In this document: piece by piece, positions 19,366 through 29,150 of the stretch
Layout of the letters: each line of letters opens with the position of its first letter
Numbering within the stretch: the first letter of the stretch is position 1
Source: CAVUFH01 sp963740835
GTDB taxonomy: Bacteria; Actinomycetota; Acidimicrobiia; IMCC26256; PALSA-610
Reading direction: 5' to 3'
DNA length: 64,000 bases
Assembly (NCBI GenBank): GCA_963740835.1
Contig: CAVUFH010000004.1
Span: 124,001 to 188,000, forward strand
Notes under the pieces: model-generated
Databases searched by the model: none
Told to the model about the DNA's origin: nothing
The model's input: only the letters and a program-made list of their open reading frames with translations
Made by a program: the position numbers and the translations under genes

Positions 19366-20035
19366 TGTGGGGTACGGCCCGGTAGCCGGCGCCGCGGACG
19401 GTGAGGATCGTGTGAGTCGAGAACGGCGCGTCGACCTTGCGGCGCAGGTAGCCGACATAGACCTCGACGATGTTCGGGTCGCCCTCGAAGTCGTGGCCCC
19501 ACACTTCGTCGAGGAGTTGATGCTTCGAGACGACGTCGCCGTTGCGGCGCATGAGCGCCTCGAGCAGCGCGAACTCGCGCGTCGTGAGCGTGATCGGCTC
19601 GTCGGCGCGCACGCAGCTGCGCGTCGCCGGGTCGAGCACGAGGTCGCCGACCGTCAGTACTTCGGGTCGTGGCCGATCCCCGCGCCGGCCCAGCGCCCGC
19701 AGCCGGGCGACGAGCACGACGAATGAGAACGGCTTGGACAAGAAGTCGTCGGCGCCGGTGTCGAGCGCCTCGGCCTCGTCGTACTCGCCGTCCTTGGCCG
19801 TGAGCATCAGGATCGGCGTCCAGACGCCCTCCTCGCGGAGCGTCGCGCAGACCTTGTAGCCGTTCATCCCGGGCAAGAGGATGTCGAGCACGATCGCGCC
19901 GTAGTTGCCCTCGCGGGCGCGTGCGACGCCGTCGAGCCCGTTGTGGACGACATCGACCTCGAAGCCTTCGGCCGTCAGCCCCCGCTCCACGGCTTGCGCG
20001 AGCGATATCTCGTCTTCGACCACCAGGACGCGCAT
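19358..20035 (-). CDS. OmpR-family response regulator
   Basis: 225-residue response regulator. The receiver domain (1-115) has the acidic pocket in VEDE and the phosphoacceptor Asp51 in LDILLPG; KPFS carries the conserved Lys. The C-terminal winged-helix domain is of OmpR/PhoB type (TTREFALLEALMRRNGDVV, VGYLRRKVD, VRGAGYR). ATG 20035 is chosen because MRVLVVEDE is the canonical start. It partners the overlapping histidine kinase gene downstream. Confidence 0.92.
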   Translation of the reverse strand: MRVLVVEDEISLAQAVERGLTAEGFEVDVVHNGLDGVARAREGNYGAIVLDILLPGMNGYKVCATLREEGVWTPILMLTAKDGEYDEAEALDTGADDFLSKPFSFVVLVARLRALGRRGDRPRPEVLTVGDLVLDPATRSCVRADEPITLTTREFALLEALMRRNGDVVSKHQLLDEVWGHDFEGDPNIVEVYVGYLRRKVDAPFSTHTILTVRGAGYRAVPHNA

Positions 20036-20052
20036 GCCTACATTGTCGCGGG

Positions 20053-21466
20053 TCATCGGATTGCCACGGGTCGCGCGCTACGTCGTCGCGACGGAGCCGC
20101 ACGTGCGACTCGACCGGCGGACCGACGCGGTCGCCCGGCCGGTAGCGGCCGTCGACGACGGTGAGCCCACCGCTGCGCATCTTGGCCGCGCGGTTGCGCT
20201 GGCGAGCGACGCGCCGGGCCCGCTGGCGGCGCACCGCCCGCCGCCGGAGCACGAACCCGATCACGAGCAGGATCAGGACGACGATCACGACGTTGCGCAC
20301 GCTGAGCAGCCCGGATCCGCCGGTGGCGGCCGTCTGCTGCGACGCGATCGCGTCGCCGCCGACCACGCTCGACGGCGGTGCGGTGGTCGGCGCGAGTGCG
20401 GTCGTCGTCGAGGTGCTCGACGATGAGGTCGACGACGACGTCGATGATGCCGATGTTGTAGCCGAGTGGGTCGCGGTCGTGAGGCTCGCGCCCCGCACCA
20501 ACGTCGAGAATGCGTCCCGATCCGCGATTCGCTGATCGTAGGTGCTCACGGCCACACGCGGCAGACGCGTGCCGGTTCCCGCGTCGTTCGCCATGGCGAA
20601 GCCCTGGTCGAAGAGCTGCGCGGCCCAGCCGTACGTGTCGTACGTGTTCATGATCACCGCGATCAACGTCCGGCCGTCGCGCGTGGCGGTGGCCGTGATC
20701 GTGTGGCCCGCGCGCTCCGTGTAGCCGGTCTTGAACCCGGTAGCCCACTGGTAGGCGTGACTCGAGCCCGGAAGGAGCTTGTTGTGGTTGGTGAGCGAGC
20801 GGTGTAGCCCGGTCGGGTCGTCGAACTTGAACGTGCGCAAGCCCGCGAACTTCGCGATCTCCGGCACGGCCATCGCGTTGCGGGTCGCGATCGCGATGTC
20901 GTACGCGCTCATCCGCGGGCCACCCTTGTAGGACGCCTTGTCATCCAGGCCGGCCGGATCGGCGTACGTGCTGTCCTTCATGCCGAAGCGTTTCCCGCTC
21001 TGCTGCAACGCCGCGATGAAGCCGTCGACGCTGCCACCCGCGGCTTCCGCGATCGCGTAGGCGGCGTCGTTGGCGGAGGCCATGAGCAGCGATGCCATCG
21101 CGTTCTCGAACGGCCACTGCTGGCCCGCGGCCATGTTGATCCGGCTCGCGGGCTGGCCCGCGGCGAGCGGGCTCACGTTGATGGTCGCGTTCGCGGGGAG
21201 CCGCTCGACCGCCGTCAACGCAGTCATCACCTTCGCGGTGCTGGCCGGCGGCAGCGCATCGTGTTCGTGATCGGCGAGGAGCACCGTGCCGGTCTGGACG
21301 TCGACGAGGATGTACGCCTTCGGCGGCGGTGACTGCGGCGCCGCGACGCGCGTGACGTCGCGCGTGCTCGCGGGCGCGCCGCGCCGGCGGCCGTTGGCGC
21401 GAGAAGGACGCCGACGAGCAGCACTACGAGCGCGACACACGCGGCCAGCGGTCCACGGCGGGTCAT
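20053..21466 (-). CDS. D-alanyl-D-alanine carboxypeptidase, membrane-anchored (frame breaks)
   Basis: Class A low-molecular-weight penicillin-binding protein (peptidase S11) that trims the terminal D-Ala of peptidoglycan stem peptides. ATG 21466 starts a signal peptide (ACVALVVLLVGVLLAPTAAGA). The frame then shifts near 21365-21385 into the main frame, where the catalytic motifs are STAK (nucleophile Ser and Lys), SAND and KTG (FKTGYTERAG). A Ser/Thr-rich linker and a C-terminal membrane helix (VVIVVLILLVIGFVL) with a basic tail follow. The C-terminus is unclear: a second break near 20075-20110 is likely, with a stop at about 20053-20085. Two-component genes follow closely on the same strand. 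Confidence 0.82.
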
Positions 21467-21540
21467 CGAGCGAATCAGCGTAGGCGCGCCGCCTCGGTAA
21501 TTTTCGGGTTCTCCGGGGTGGCGCGTGCCACCATGGGTGC

Positions 21541-22734
21541 GTGGAACGCATATCGGCGCGTATCGCCGCGATCAGTGAATCGGCGACGCTCGCCGTCGAC
21601 GCCAAGGCCAAGGCGCTGAAGGCAGCCGGCGAAGACGTCATCGGCTTCGGCGCCGGCGAACCGGACTTCCCGACGCCTGAACACATCGTCGAGGCGGCCG
21701 CGGCAGCCTGTCGCGATCCCCGCAACCACCGCTACAGCCCGACGCCCGGTCTTCCCGAACTGCGCGACGCCATCGCGCACAAGACGAAGCGCGACTCCGG
21801 ATTCGACTGCGAAGCCGCGCAGGTGCTCGTCACGAACGGGGGTAAGCACGCCGTCTACAACACGTTCCAGGTGCTCTGCGACCCGGGCGACGAGGTGCTC
21901 GTGCCCGCGCCGTACTGGACCTCCTACCCCGAGACCATCGTGCTGGGCGGCGGTGTCCCGGTCGAGCTTCCCACCAGTGAAATCGACGGCTTCCGCGTCA
22001 CGGTGGACCAACTCGACGCGGCGCGTACGGCGCGCAGCAAGGCACTGTTGTTCGTGTCGCCGAGCAACCCGACGGGTGCGGTCTATCCGGCCGCGGAGGT
22101 CGAGGCGATCGGCCGCTGGGCTGCGGAGCACGGCATCTGGGTGATCACCGACGAGATCTACGAGCACCTCACGTACGGCCCGCACGTGTTCACGTCGATG
22201 CCCACGCTCGTGCCCGAGATCGCGGACCGGTGCGTGATCCTGAACGGCGTCGCGAAGACGTACGCGATGACGGGCTGGCGTGTCGGATGGATGATCGCGC
22301 CGCGTGACGTGATCGGCGCCGCCACGAACTTGCAGTCGCACTCGACGTCGAACGTGTCGAACGTCGCGCAAGTTGCCGCGCTCACCGCGGTCAGCGGCGA
22401 CCTCGAAGCCGTCACCGAGATGCGCGCGGCGTTCGCGCGCCGCGGCCAGAAGATGTACGAGATGCTGTCGGGCATCCCCGGCGTGACGTGTCTCGAACCG
22501 CAAGGCGCGTTCTACTGCTTCCCTTCGTTCCTCGGTGTGCTCGGACGCGAGATCGCCGGCCGCCGGCCGCAGGACACGCTCGAGCTCTGCGAGCTGCTCC
22601 TCGAAGTCGCGAAGGTCGCGATCGTGCCCGGCGAGGCCTTCGGCGCGCCGGGTTATGCGCGCATGTCGTTCGCACTCGGCGACGATGACCTGGGTGAAGG
22701 CGTCCGTCGCATCGCCGATCTCTTGAGCGCATGA
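21541..22734 (+). CDS. Class I/II pyridoxal-phosphate aminotransferase, aspartate aminotransferase type
   Basis: 397-residue fold-type I aminotransferase. The PLP lysine lies in [16 protein letters not shown], the [10 protein letters not shown] motif binds the cofactor, and the C-terminal [16 protein letters not shown] contains the carboxylate-binding Arg. The N-terminal [15 protein letters not shown] is typical of the Ib subgroup that includes thermostable aspartate aminotransferases; aspartate with 2-oxoglutarate is therefore the most likely pair, though aromatic or prephenate substrates are possible. The start is GTG 21541. The serA gene follows 74 bases downstream on the same strand. Confidence 0.85.
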   Translation: MERISARIAAISESATLAVDAKAKALKAAGEDVIGFGAGEPDFPTPEHIVEAAAAACRDPRNHRYSPTPGLPELRDAIAHKTKRDSGFDCEAAQVLVTNGGKHAVYNTFQVLCDPGDEVLVPAPYWTSYPETIVLGGGVPVELPTSEIDGFRVTVDQLDAARTARSKALLFVSPSNPTGAVYPAAEVEAIGRWAAEHGIWVITDEIYEHLTYGPHVFTSMPTLVPEIADRCVILNGVAKTYAMTGWRVGWMIAPRDVIGAATNLQSHSTSNVSNVAQVAALTAVSGDLEAVTEMRAAFARRGQKMYEMLSGIPGVTCLEPQGAFYCFPSFLGVLGREIAGRRPQDTLELCELLLEVAKVAIVPGEAFGAPGYARMSFALGDDDLGEGVRRIADLLSA

Positions 22735-22808
22735 ACGATCGGAATCCCGTTCGGCCCGCGCCCGCGACATCCCGAGAATCCGCGACCGAACGGTAATCTC
22801 GCTCCTTC

Positions 22809-24386
22809 ATGGCCCCCCGCGTCCTCGTCAGTGAGCCCCTTGCCGCCCGCGGCCTGGAGGCGATGACCGCCGCCGGTCTCGACGTCGACTTGCAGCCGGG
22901 CTTGGCCCCGGCCGACCTGCTCCGCGCGGTCGACGGCGCGGCCGCGCTGGTGATCCGCAGCGCGACGCAGGTCACCGCGGAGGTGCTCGACGCCGGCCGC
23001 GACCTGGTCGTGGTGGGCCGGGCCGGGATCGGCCTCGACAACGTCGACGTCGCGGAGGCGACCCGCCGCGGTGTCATGGTCGTGAACGCGCCGCAGTCGA
23101 ACATCCTGTCGGCCGCCGAGCATTCCCTCGCCCTCCTGCTCGCGCAGGCCCGCAACGTCCCCCAGGCGCACAACGACCTGCGGAGCGGGAAGTGGAACCG
23201 CTCGAAGTGGGAAGGCGTCGAGCTCCACGGTAAGACGCTCGGCATCGTCGGTCTCGGCCGGGTCGGTGTTCTCGTCGCCCAGCGGGCCCACGCGTTCGGC
23301 ATGCGCCTCGCGGCCTTCGATCCGTTCGTCAACACCGAGCGCGCCCGTCAGCTCGGCGTGCAGCTGGTGCCGACGATCGAGGAGCTGTTCGCGCTGTGCG
23401 ACTTCGTCTCGATCCACGCCACCAAGACGCCGCAGACCATCGGGCTCGTGAACGCGGATGTCCTCAAGCACGCCAAGACCGGGCTGCGGTTGATCAACGC
23501 GGGCCGGGGCGGCATCGTCGACGAGGACGCGCTCGCGGAGGCGATCGCGCGTGGTCAGCTCGGCGGTGCGGCGATCGACACCTTCGCCACGGAACCGACC
23601 ACGGAATCGCCGTTGTTCGCGCTCGACAACGTCGTCGTCACGCCGCACCTGGGCGCGTCGACTTCCGAGGCGCAGGACAAGGCCGGCGTGACGATCGCCG
23701 AGCAGGTCGTGCTCGCGCTGCGCGGCGACTTCGTCCCGTTCGCTGTGAACGTCGCGGCCTCGGAGGTCTCCGAGACGGTGCGGCCTTTCCTTCCGCTCGC
23801 GGAGCGGCTCGGTCGGTTGTTCACCGGGCTCGCCGGCGGCGCGCCGGAGACGCTCGAGATCACCTACGAAGGCGAGATCGCCGACTACGACTGCCGCGTG
23901 CTCACGCTCTCGGTGCTGAAAGGCGTGCTCGGTCCGGTCTCTGACGAACCGGTCACGTTCGTCAATGCACCGCAGCTCGCCGAGGAGCGCAAGATCGCGA
24001 TCCGGGAGACGACGTCGTCGGACGCACGCGATTACGTGAACCTGATCTCCGTGCGCGGGGCGGGCAGTACGCATGTCGCCGCGACGCTCTTCGGCAAACA
24101 GGAAGCGCCGCGCATCGTCGGGATCGACGAGCAGACGATCGACCTGCCGCCGTCGCGCCACCTGCTGATCGTGAACAACGAGGACGTCCCCGGCGTGATC
24201 GGTCGGGTGGGGATGATCCTCGGCGACGCCGGCATCAACATCTCCGACTTCCACGTCGGACGGAGCCCGAGCGGCGCGGCCGCGCTGATGGGTATCGCCA
24301 CGGACTCCCTCGTGCCGCCCGAGATCGTGCGCGTTCTCATGGACGAACCCGGTGTCCGCGCCGCTCGCGCCATAGAACTCGAGTAG
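22809..24386 (+). CDS. serA: D-3-phosphoglycerate dehydrogenase
   Basis: 525-residue enzyme for the first step of serine synthesis (3-phosphoglycerate to 3-phosphohydroxypyruvate). The substrate domain is followed by the NAD Rossmann motif GIVGLGRVG, the catalytic-type Glu and His lie in FATEPTTESPLF and NVVVTPHLGAST, then come an intervening allosteric-substrate-binding domain and a C-terminal ACT domain (LLIVNNEDVPGVIGRVGMIL). This is the long, actinobacterial type I form, so serine feedback through the ACT and intervening domains is expected. The last codons CTC GAG TAG open a short tandem repeat. Confidence 0.95.
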   Translation: MAPRVLVSEPLAARGLEAMTAAGLDVDLQPGLAPADLLRAVDGAAALVIRSATQVTAEVLDAGRDLVVVGRAGIGLDNVDVAEATRRGVMVVNAPQSNILSAAEHSLALLLAQARNVPQAHNDLRSGKWNRSKWEGVELHGKTLGIVGLGRVGVLVAQRAHAFGMRLAAFDPFVNTERARQLGVQLVPTIEELFALCDFVSIHATKTPQTIGLVNADVLKHAKTGLRLINAGRGGIVDEDALAEAIARGQLGGAAIDTFATEPTTESPLFALDNVVVTPHLGASTSEAQDKAGVTIAEQVVLALRGDFVPFAVNVAASEVSETVRPFLPLAERLGRLFTGLAGGAPETLEITYEGEIADYDCRVLTLSVLKGVLGPVSDEPVTFVNAPQLAEERKIAIRETTSSDARDYVNLISVRGAGSTHVAATLFGKQEAPRIVGIDEQTIDLPPSRHLLIVNNEDVPGVIGRVGMILGDAGINISDFHVGRSPSGAAALMGIATDSLVPPEIVRVLMDEPGVRAARAIELE

Positions 24387-24427
24387 GAGAACTCGAGGAG
24401 GAGAACTCGAGGAGGAGAACTCGAGGC
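24378..24427. repeat. 14-bp tandem repeat spanning the serA stop
   Basis: The hexamer ctcgag recurs at 24378, 24392, 24406 and 24420, giving three full 14-bp units of the form ctcgagNaggagaa and a partial fourth. The first copy contains the last codons and stop of serA. It is a short slippage-type repeat in the gap between serA and the convergent sunset-domain gene. Confidence 0.85.
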
Positions 24428-24435
24428 GGCGCCCC

Positions 24436-24807
24436 TCAGCGCTGCGACTTGCGCAGGCCGTCGGCCGCGGCTGCGCCTTCGTCGACGTAGCAACGGTCGG
24501 CGTGGGTGCGGTCGTAGTTCTGGCCGCCGGGCACGTGGAAGATGCCGCTCGACAGCTTCGCCTTCACCGGGTGCGAGGCCGGGCAGGCGCCGTCGACCGG
24601 TTCCACCCATGCCGGCGCCTCGACGGCTGCCGGTTCGCTCGCGACGACCGGGCCTGGGCGCGGAACCGGCGGGAACGGGAACGGCGCGGTGTCCCACGCG
24701 ACATCGGTTGCCGGTGCCGGCACGCGTGCCCGGATGGCTCGCCACACCGCGTACGCGATGCCGGCGAGGATCCCGGCGAACACGGCCCGCTTGAATGCTT
24801 TGTGCAT
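24436..24807 (-). CDS. Sunset-domain small membrane protein
   Basis: 123-residue protein. Residues 1-25 form a basic cap plus a membrane helix (AVFAGILAGIAYAVWRAI). A Pro/Ala-rich linker of about 45 residues follows, and the C-terminal 50 residues match the actinobacterial sunset domain: DGACPASHPVKAKL, SGIFHVPGGQNYDR, THADRCYVDEGAA and GLRKSQR, with conserved C75, H79, H91 and C106, a possible metal site. The function of the domain is not established to my knowledge; it often ends small actinobacterial membrane proteins. It faces serA and is divergent from the leuA leader. Confidence 0.78.
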   Translation of the reverse strand: MHKAFKRAVFAGILAGIAYAVWRAIRARVPAPATDVAWDTAPFPFPPVPRPGPVVASEPAAVEAPAWVEPVDGACPASHPVKAKLSSGIFHVPGGQNYDRTHADRCYVDEGAAAADGLRKSQR

Positions 24808-24885
24808 GCACGGATCTTTTCATGCGACGCGGTGATCGAGGATGGATTGACGAAACCAGCCCCCACTGGCAGACTGTCGGGACTC

Positions 24886-24939
24886 ATGAACGCGGACCTG
24901 CGCCCGAACCCGTACCTGCTGGGCCTCCTCCTTACTTAG
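24886..24939 (+). CDS. leuL: leuA leader peptide
   Basis: A 17-codon reading frame, ATG 24886 to TAG 24937-24939, encoding MNADLRPNPYLLGLLLT. Six of 17 residues are leucine, five of them in the last seven codons before Thr and stop. It sits 118 bases upstream of leuA. A hairpin begins at the very next base after the stop (24940-24965) and a terminator follows (24970-24998). This is the classical layout for ribosome-mediated transcription attenuation by charged leucine tRNA: stalling at the Leu codons when leucine is scarce would let transcription continue into leuA. The mechanism is inferred; the reading frame and structures are seen directly. Confidence 0.75.
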   Translation: MNADLRPNPYLLGLLLT

Positions 24940-24969
24940 GCGCGGGCGCCCATCGGTGCTCGCGCTTCG

Positions 24970-24998
24970 CCCTCCGTGCCTTCGGCCGGAGGGTTTTT
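24970..24998 (+). terminator. leuA attenuator terminator hairpin
   Basis: Intrinsic terminator: arms CCCTCCG and CGGAGGG enclosing a small inner stem GCC-TTC-GGC, followed directly by TTTTT at 24994-24998. It lies between the leucine-rich leader peptide and leuA. An upstream hairpin (GCGCGGGC at 24940-24947 with GCTCGCGC at 24958-24965, one G-U pair) abuts the leader stop and could act as the pause or competing structure. Confidence 0.8.
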
Positions 24999-25056
24999 CA
25001 TTGCTCCGCATCCCTGCACATCGCCTTCCTGCAACTTCCAGCATCCGGAGAACCAG

Positions 25057-26598
25057 ATGGACACAGTCAAGATCTTCGACACGACCCTGCGAGACGGCGA
25101 GCAGTCGCCGGGCATCTCGCTCGACGTCGGCGAGAAGCTGGAGATCGCAGAGCAACTCGCGCGCCTGGGCGTCGACATCATCGAAGCCGGATTCCCCGTT
25201 GCCTCGCAGGGCGACTTCGAAGCGGTCGAAGCGATCGCGAAGTCGGTGTCCGGCCCCGTCATCACCGCGCTGTCGCGTACTGCGTTCAAGGACGTCGACC
25301 GGGCGTGGGAAGCAGTGCGGCACTCGACGAGACCCCGGATCCACGTGTTCCTTGCGACTTCGAAGATCCACATGGAGAAGAAGCTCAAGATGACGCCGGA
25401 GCAGGTGAAGGGCGAAGCGGCGGCATCCGTCGGTCGGGCGCGCGGCTACACGGCCGACGTCGAGTTCTCGCCAGAAGACGCGTACCGGTCTGATCCCGAC
25501 TTCATGTGCGAGGTGTGCCAGATCGCGGTCGACAACGGTGCGAACACGCTCAACATCCCCGACACTGTCGGCTACGCGATCCCCGAGGACTACGGCAAGC
25601 TCATCCGCTACGTGATCGACACGGTGCGCGGTGACTTCGTCGTCTCGACGCACTGCCACGACGACCTGGGCCTCGCCGTCGCGAACTCCCTCGCCGGCGT
25701 CGCGGCCGGGGCACGGCAGGTCGAGTGCGCGGTGAACGGGCTCGGCGAGCGGGCCGGCAACGCCGCGCTCGAGGAAGTCGTCATGGCCATCAAGACGCGC
25801 GGCGACTACTACACCGACTGCACGGTGAACGTGCGGACCGAGGAGCTTGCCCGCACGTCGCGGCTCGTGTCGCGCCTCACGGGCTACCACGTGCAGTTCA
25901 ACAAGGCGGTCGTCGGTCGCAACGCGTTCGCACACGAGTCCGGGATCCACCAGCACGGAGTCCTGCAAGACCGCGAGACGTACGAGATCATCGACGCGTC
26001 GGTCGTCGGTCAGGAAGCGGCGCAGATCGTGCTGGGCAAGCACTCCGGGCGACACGCGTTCGCGGACACGCTCGACAAGATGGGTCTGCACGTGCAGGGA
26101 GACGCGCTGAACGGCGCGTTCGTTCGCTTCAAGGAGCTCGCCGACAAGAAGGTCGACATCACCGAAGCCGACCTCGAGGCGATCGTCGCCGAGGAGCTCG
26201 GCGCCACACTCGTCAACCGTTTCGTCGTGCACGAGCTCGAACTGCACGGTGGTACCGCGTCGAAGCCGTCGGCTCGGGTGGTGCTCGGTCACGAAGACGG
26301 GAAGATCGAGGCGACGGGCACCGGCGACGGCATGATCGATGCCGCGATCGCGGCGATCTCGGAAGCGACCGGCATCCACGGGAAGGTCGGCAACTTCCAA
26401 GTCTCGTCCGTCACCGGCGGTTCCGACGCGTTGGGCTCGGTCGCGATCACGGTGGAAGCCGACGCCAACAAGGTGACCGGCCGCGGTGTCGCCACTGACG
26501 TGGTCGAGGCGTCCGCCCGCGCCTATCTGAACGCGGTGAACAAGATCGTGCGCATGAACGAGCGCGGCGAGGTTCGCGCCAAGATCGAAGGTCCGTGA
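25057..26598 (+). CDS. leuA: 2-isopropylmalate synthase
   Basis: 513-residue enzyme for the first committed step of leucine synthesis, joining acetyl-CoA and 2-oxoisovalerate. The catalytic TIM barrel begins with [13 protein letters not shown], and the metal-binding [13 protein letters not shown] and [14 protein letters not shown] motifs are present. [15 protein letters not shown] belongs to the linker, and the C-terminal regulatory LeuA dimer domain (about 390-513) is complete, so leucine feedback is expected. This is the short bacterial LeuA1 form, unlike the 600-residue mycobacterial type. ATG 25057 follows ccggagaa. Transcription is probably attenuated by the leader peptide upstream. Confidence 0.95.
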   Translation: MDTVKIFDTTLRDGEQSPGISLDVGEKLEIAEQLARLGVDIIEAGFPVASQGDFEAVEAIAKSVSGPVITALSRTAFKDVDRAWEAVRHSTRPRIHVFLATSKIHMEKKLKMTPEQVKGEAAASVGRARGYTADVEFSPEDAYRSDPDFMCEVCQIAVDNGANTLNIPDTVGYAIPEDYGKLIRYVIDTVRGDFVVSTHCHDDLGLAVANSLAGVAAGARQVECAVNGLGERAGNAALEEVVMAIKTRGDYYTDCTVNVRTEELARTSRLVSRLTGYHVQFNKAVVGRNAFAHESGIHQHGVLQDRETYEIIDASVVGQEAAQIVLGKHSGRHAFADTLDKMGLHVQGDALNGAFVRFKELADKKVDITEADLEAIVAEELGATLVNRFVVHELELHGGTASKPSARVVLGHEDGKIEATGTGDGMIDAAIAAISEATGIHGKVGNFQVSSVTGGSDALGSVAITVEADANKVTGRGVATDVVEASARAYLNAVNKIVRMNERGEVRAKIEGP

Positions 26599-26602
26599 GG
26601 TC

Positions 26603-27286
26603 GTGCCCGCGGCTGCGAACATCAACCGATGGGTGGAGCCCGAGTGGGCACTGAGCTACCTGCGGGAGCGCGACGCCATCCCGCACCGCGTCGAAGGGCT
26701 CGGGGTCCTGCTCGAACTCCTTCCGGCGCGCGTCGAGCGCGTGCTCGACCTCGGCACCGGTGACGGCAACCCGCTTGCGCTCGTCCTCGCCGCGCGTCCG
26801 GACGCGAGCGGTGTCGGCCTCGATTTCCAGGAAGAGATGCTGCGCCGCGCGCGCGAACGGTTCGGCGGCAACACTCGCGTCACGATCGGCCCGCACGATC
26901 TGGACCAACCGCTTCCGGACGATCTCGGAGTGTTCGACGTCGTCGTGTCGAGCTTCGCGATCCACCACCTCGTGCCCGACCGCCAGCGCGCCCTCTACGG
27001 CGAGGTCTTCGACCGGCTCCGGCCCGGCGGCCTGTTCGCGAACGTCGAGCACGTCGCGTCCCGGAGTGACGAACTTCACGCTGACTTCCTGGCCGCGATC
27101 GGCCGGACGCCGGAGCAAGACGACCCCTCGAACAAGCTCGTGCCGGTTCCGACTCACTTGCAGTGGCTCGATGACCTGGGCTTTCGCGATGTCGAGTGCT
27201 ACTGGAAGTGGCGCGAACTGGCCGTCGTCGGCGGCTACCGCCCCGCGTCGCGCGCCGTCCGCGGCGGTGTGTTCACGGGCCGATGA
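26603..27286 (+). CDS. Class I SAM-dependent methyltransferase
   Basis: 227-residue Rossmann-fold methyltransferase. The SAM-binding motif VLDLGTGDGNPLAL, acidic motif II GVGLDFQEEML, FDVVVSSFAIHHL and LRPGGLFANVEHV are typical of the UbiE/small-molecule group. Substrate not identifiable. The start is GTG 26603, only four bases after the leuA stop, so it is probably co-transcribed with leuA although no leucine-related role is known. Confidence 0.8.
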   Translation: MPAAANINRWVEPEWALSYLRERDAIPHRVEGLGVLLELLPARVERVLDLGTGDGNPLALVLAARPDASGVGLDFQEEMLRRARERFGGNTRVTIGPHDLDQPLPDDLGVFDVVVSSFAIHHLVPDRQRALYGEVFDRLRPGGLFANVEHVASRSDELHADFLAAIGRTPEQDDPSNKLVPVPTHLQWLDDLGFRDVECYWKWRELAVVGGYRPASRAVRGGVFTGR

Positions 27287-27353
27287 GGGAACACACGCGG
27301 TGCGGGCGACGTTTGCACGTGAAGGTCCGACGGGCCACTGGGATGTGATTGTG

Positions 27354-27482
27354 ATGAGCACCATCGACTTCTTCGAGTACTTGGTTCGGAACGAGTCCAC
27401 ACGGGAACTCGCACACGAGCTCGCCGACGTGTGGGTCGCCCACGAGGTCGGCTACCTCCCCGAACTGCAATCCGCCGCCTGA
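27354..27482 (+). CDS. Small hypothetical protein (42 aa)
   Basis: Short reading frame from ATG 27354, MSTIDFFEYLVRNESTRELA onward, ending in LPELQSAA. It has an amphipathic helical look with acidic and aliphatic residues and little Arg, unlike the shadow translations around it. It fills the gap between the methyltransferase and the AlkD-like gene. Only reading-frame quality supports it; there is no strong ribosome binding site. Confidence 0.35.
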   Translation: MSTIDFFEYLVRNESTRELAHELADVWVAHEVGYLPELQSAA

Positions 27483-27528
27483 GCGCCACCCGCTGACAAC
27501 GGCGGCCCGGGGACATGAAGAAAACGCG

Positions 27529-28212
27529 GTGACGCTGCTCCCACGTCTGGTCGAGTCGTTCACCGAACATCGCGATCCCGGTCGGGCGCCGGCGATGGCG
27601 AAGTACATGCGGGACCAGTTCCCGTTTCTGGGTATCCCGACACCCGAGCGGCGTGCCCTCACCCGCGCCCTGTTGCGGGACGCACCGGTACCCGGTGAGC
27701 GCGAGCTCGCAACGTTCGCCCGTCGGGCGTGGAAGCTCGACGAGCGCGAGTACCAGTACGCGGCGTGCGATGTGATCGCCGCGTACGTCGGCCTGTGCTC
27801 GGAGCGGCTGCTCGCCGATCTGCGGTTCCTCGTCACGCACAAGTCGTGGTGGGACACCGTGGACGCGCTCGCACCTTCGGTCGGCGCGCTGGTGCTCGCC
27901 CATCCGCAGCTCCGCACCGAGCTCGACCACTGGATCGGCAACGACAACATCTGGCTCGCGCGCGTGGCGCTGCTCCACCAGCTGCGGTTCAAGACGCACA
28001 CCGACAGCGGCCGGCTCTTCCGTTACTGCCGTCAGCGTGCAACCGACGAGGAGTTCTTCCTGCGCAAGGCGATCGGGTGGGCGCTGCGCGAGTACTCGAA
28101 GACGGACGCGGCCGCGGTGCGGCGCTTCGTCGCCGCGAACGCGGATCGCCTGTCGCCGTTGTCACGCCGCGAAGCATTGCTCTGGCTCGACCGCCGCGCG
28201 CCCGCGCTCTGA
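27529..28212 (+). CDS. DNA alkylation repair protein, AlkD-like
   Basis: 227-residue all-helical HEAT-repeat-like protein of the AlkC/AlkD DNA glycosylase family, which removes cationic alkylated bases without base flipping. Recognisable segments are MAKYMRDQFPFLGIPTPERR at the N-terminus, WKLDEREYQYAACD, HKSWWDTVDALAP with the paired Trp and Asp used for substrate contact in AlkD, and FFLRKAIGWALREYSK. Length and order match AlkD of about 230 residues. The start is GTG 27529. Confidence 0.85.
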   Translation: MTLLPRLVESFTEHRDPGRAPAMAKYMRDQFPFLGIPTPERRALTRALLRDAPVPGERELATFARRAWKLDEREYQYAACDVIAAYVGLCSERLLADLRFLVTHKSWWDTVDALAPSVGALVLAHPQLRTELDHWIGNDNIWLARVALLHQLRFKTHTDSGRLFRYCRQRATDEEFFLRKAIGWALREYSKTDAAAVRRFVAANADRLSPLSRREALLWLDRRAPAL

Positions 28213-28224
28213 CACACTTCAGGA

Positions 28225-29150
28225 ATGGCGCTGTCGAAGGAGCTGCAGGATCTCGCGCAACGGGTCTCGAACTGGGGCCGCTGGGGTCCCGACGACCAGC
28301 GGGGCACGCTGAATCTCATCACGCCCGACGCGACGCGCCGCGGCGCCGCGGCCGTGCGGCGCGGCGTTTCGTTCTCGCTCGCGATCCCGTTCGACGCCGA
28401 CGGACCGCAGACGGGGAGCATCCCCGGCCGCATCAATCCGCAGCGGCGGATGCTGATGTTCAACACCGCGTTCACCGGTGACCGGAGTGATTTCACGACG
28501 AGCGATGACGCGTTCGAGATGGGCACACAGGCCGCCACGCACTGGGACGCGCTCTCACACGTCGGCTACGACGGACTCCTCTACAACGGCATCAGCGACG
28601 ACGCGATCGACGAGCGCGGTGCGGCGAGGCTCGGTATCGAGCAGTTCGGCCCGGTCGTGACGCGCGGCGTCTTGCTCGATGTCGCGTGGCTCTACGGCGT
28701 CGACGGTCTCGAACCTGGATACGCGATCGGTGGCGACGACCTCGCGGGGCAGCCGCCCGTGCAGAGGTGCGGGTCGAATCCGGCGACATCGTGCTCGTCC
28801 GCACCGGCAACATGCGGCTGCTCGCCGCCGGCGACAAGCAGCGCTACGCCGGCAAAACGCCGGGCATCGGCGTTGGTGCGATCGAGTGGTTCCACGACTC
28901 CGAGGTCGCAGCGGTCGCGACCGACACCCTCGCGTTCGAGGTCTGGCCGTGCGAGGACCCGCGCTCGATGCTGCCCGTCCACATGCTGGACCTCCGCGAC
29001 CAGGGATTGGTGCAAGGGCAGCTCTGGTATCTCGATGCGCTGGCCGACGACTGCGCGGCTGATGGTGTGTACGAGTTCCTGCTCGCGGCGACGCCATTGC
29101 CGCTGACGGGCGCGGTTGGCGGCCCCGTCGCGCCTACTGCGACGAAGTAG
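28225..29150 (+). CDS. Cyclase-family protein (metal-dependent hydrolase, kynurenine formamidase-like), one frame break
   Basis: About 307 residues when the two frames are joined. The first part (28225 to about 28747) carries WGPDDQRGTLNLITP and the metal-binding region THWDALSHVGYDG, where the HWDALSH histidines and Asp match the cyclase/formamidase metal site. The frame shifts by one base near 28747-28752, in a gggcagccgcc run, and continues as VRVESGDIVLVRTGNMRLL, then GIGVGAIEWFHDSEVAAV and PVHMLDLRDQGL, all family segments. Such enzymes hydrolyse amides or cyclise carboxylates; the substrate is unknown. The 3' end overlaps convergently with leuD by 17 bases. The break is probably a sequencing error. 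Confidence 0.78.

Noticed and set aside
24378..24427. Structured regulatory element at the serA 3' end
   Set aside because: The ctcgag palindromes arise from a simple 14-bp tandem repeat. No terminator-like stem with a T tract was seen.
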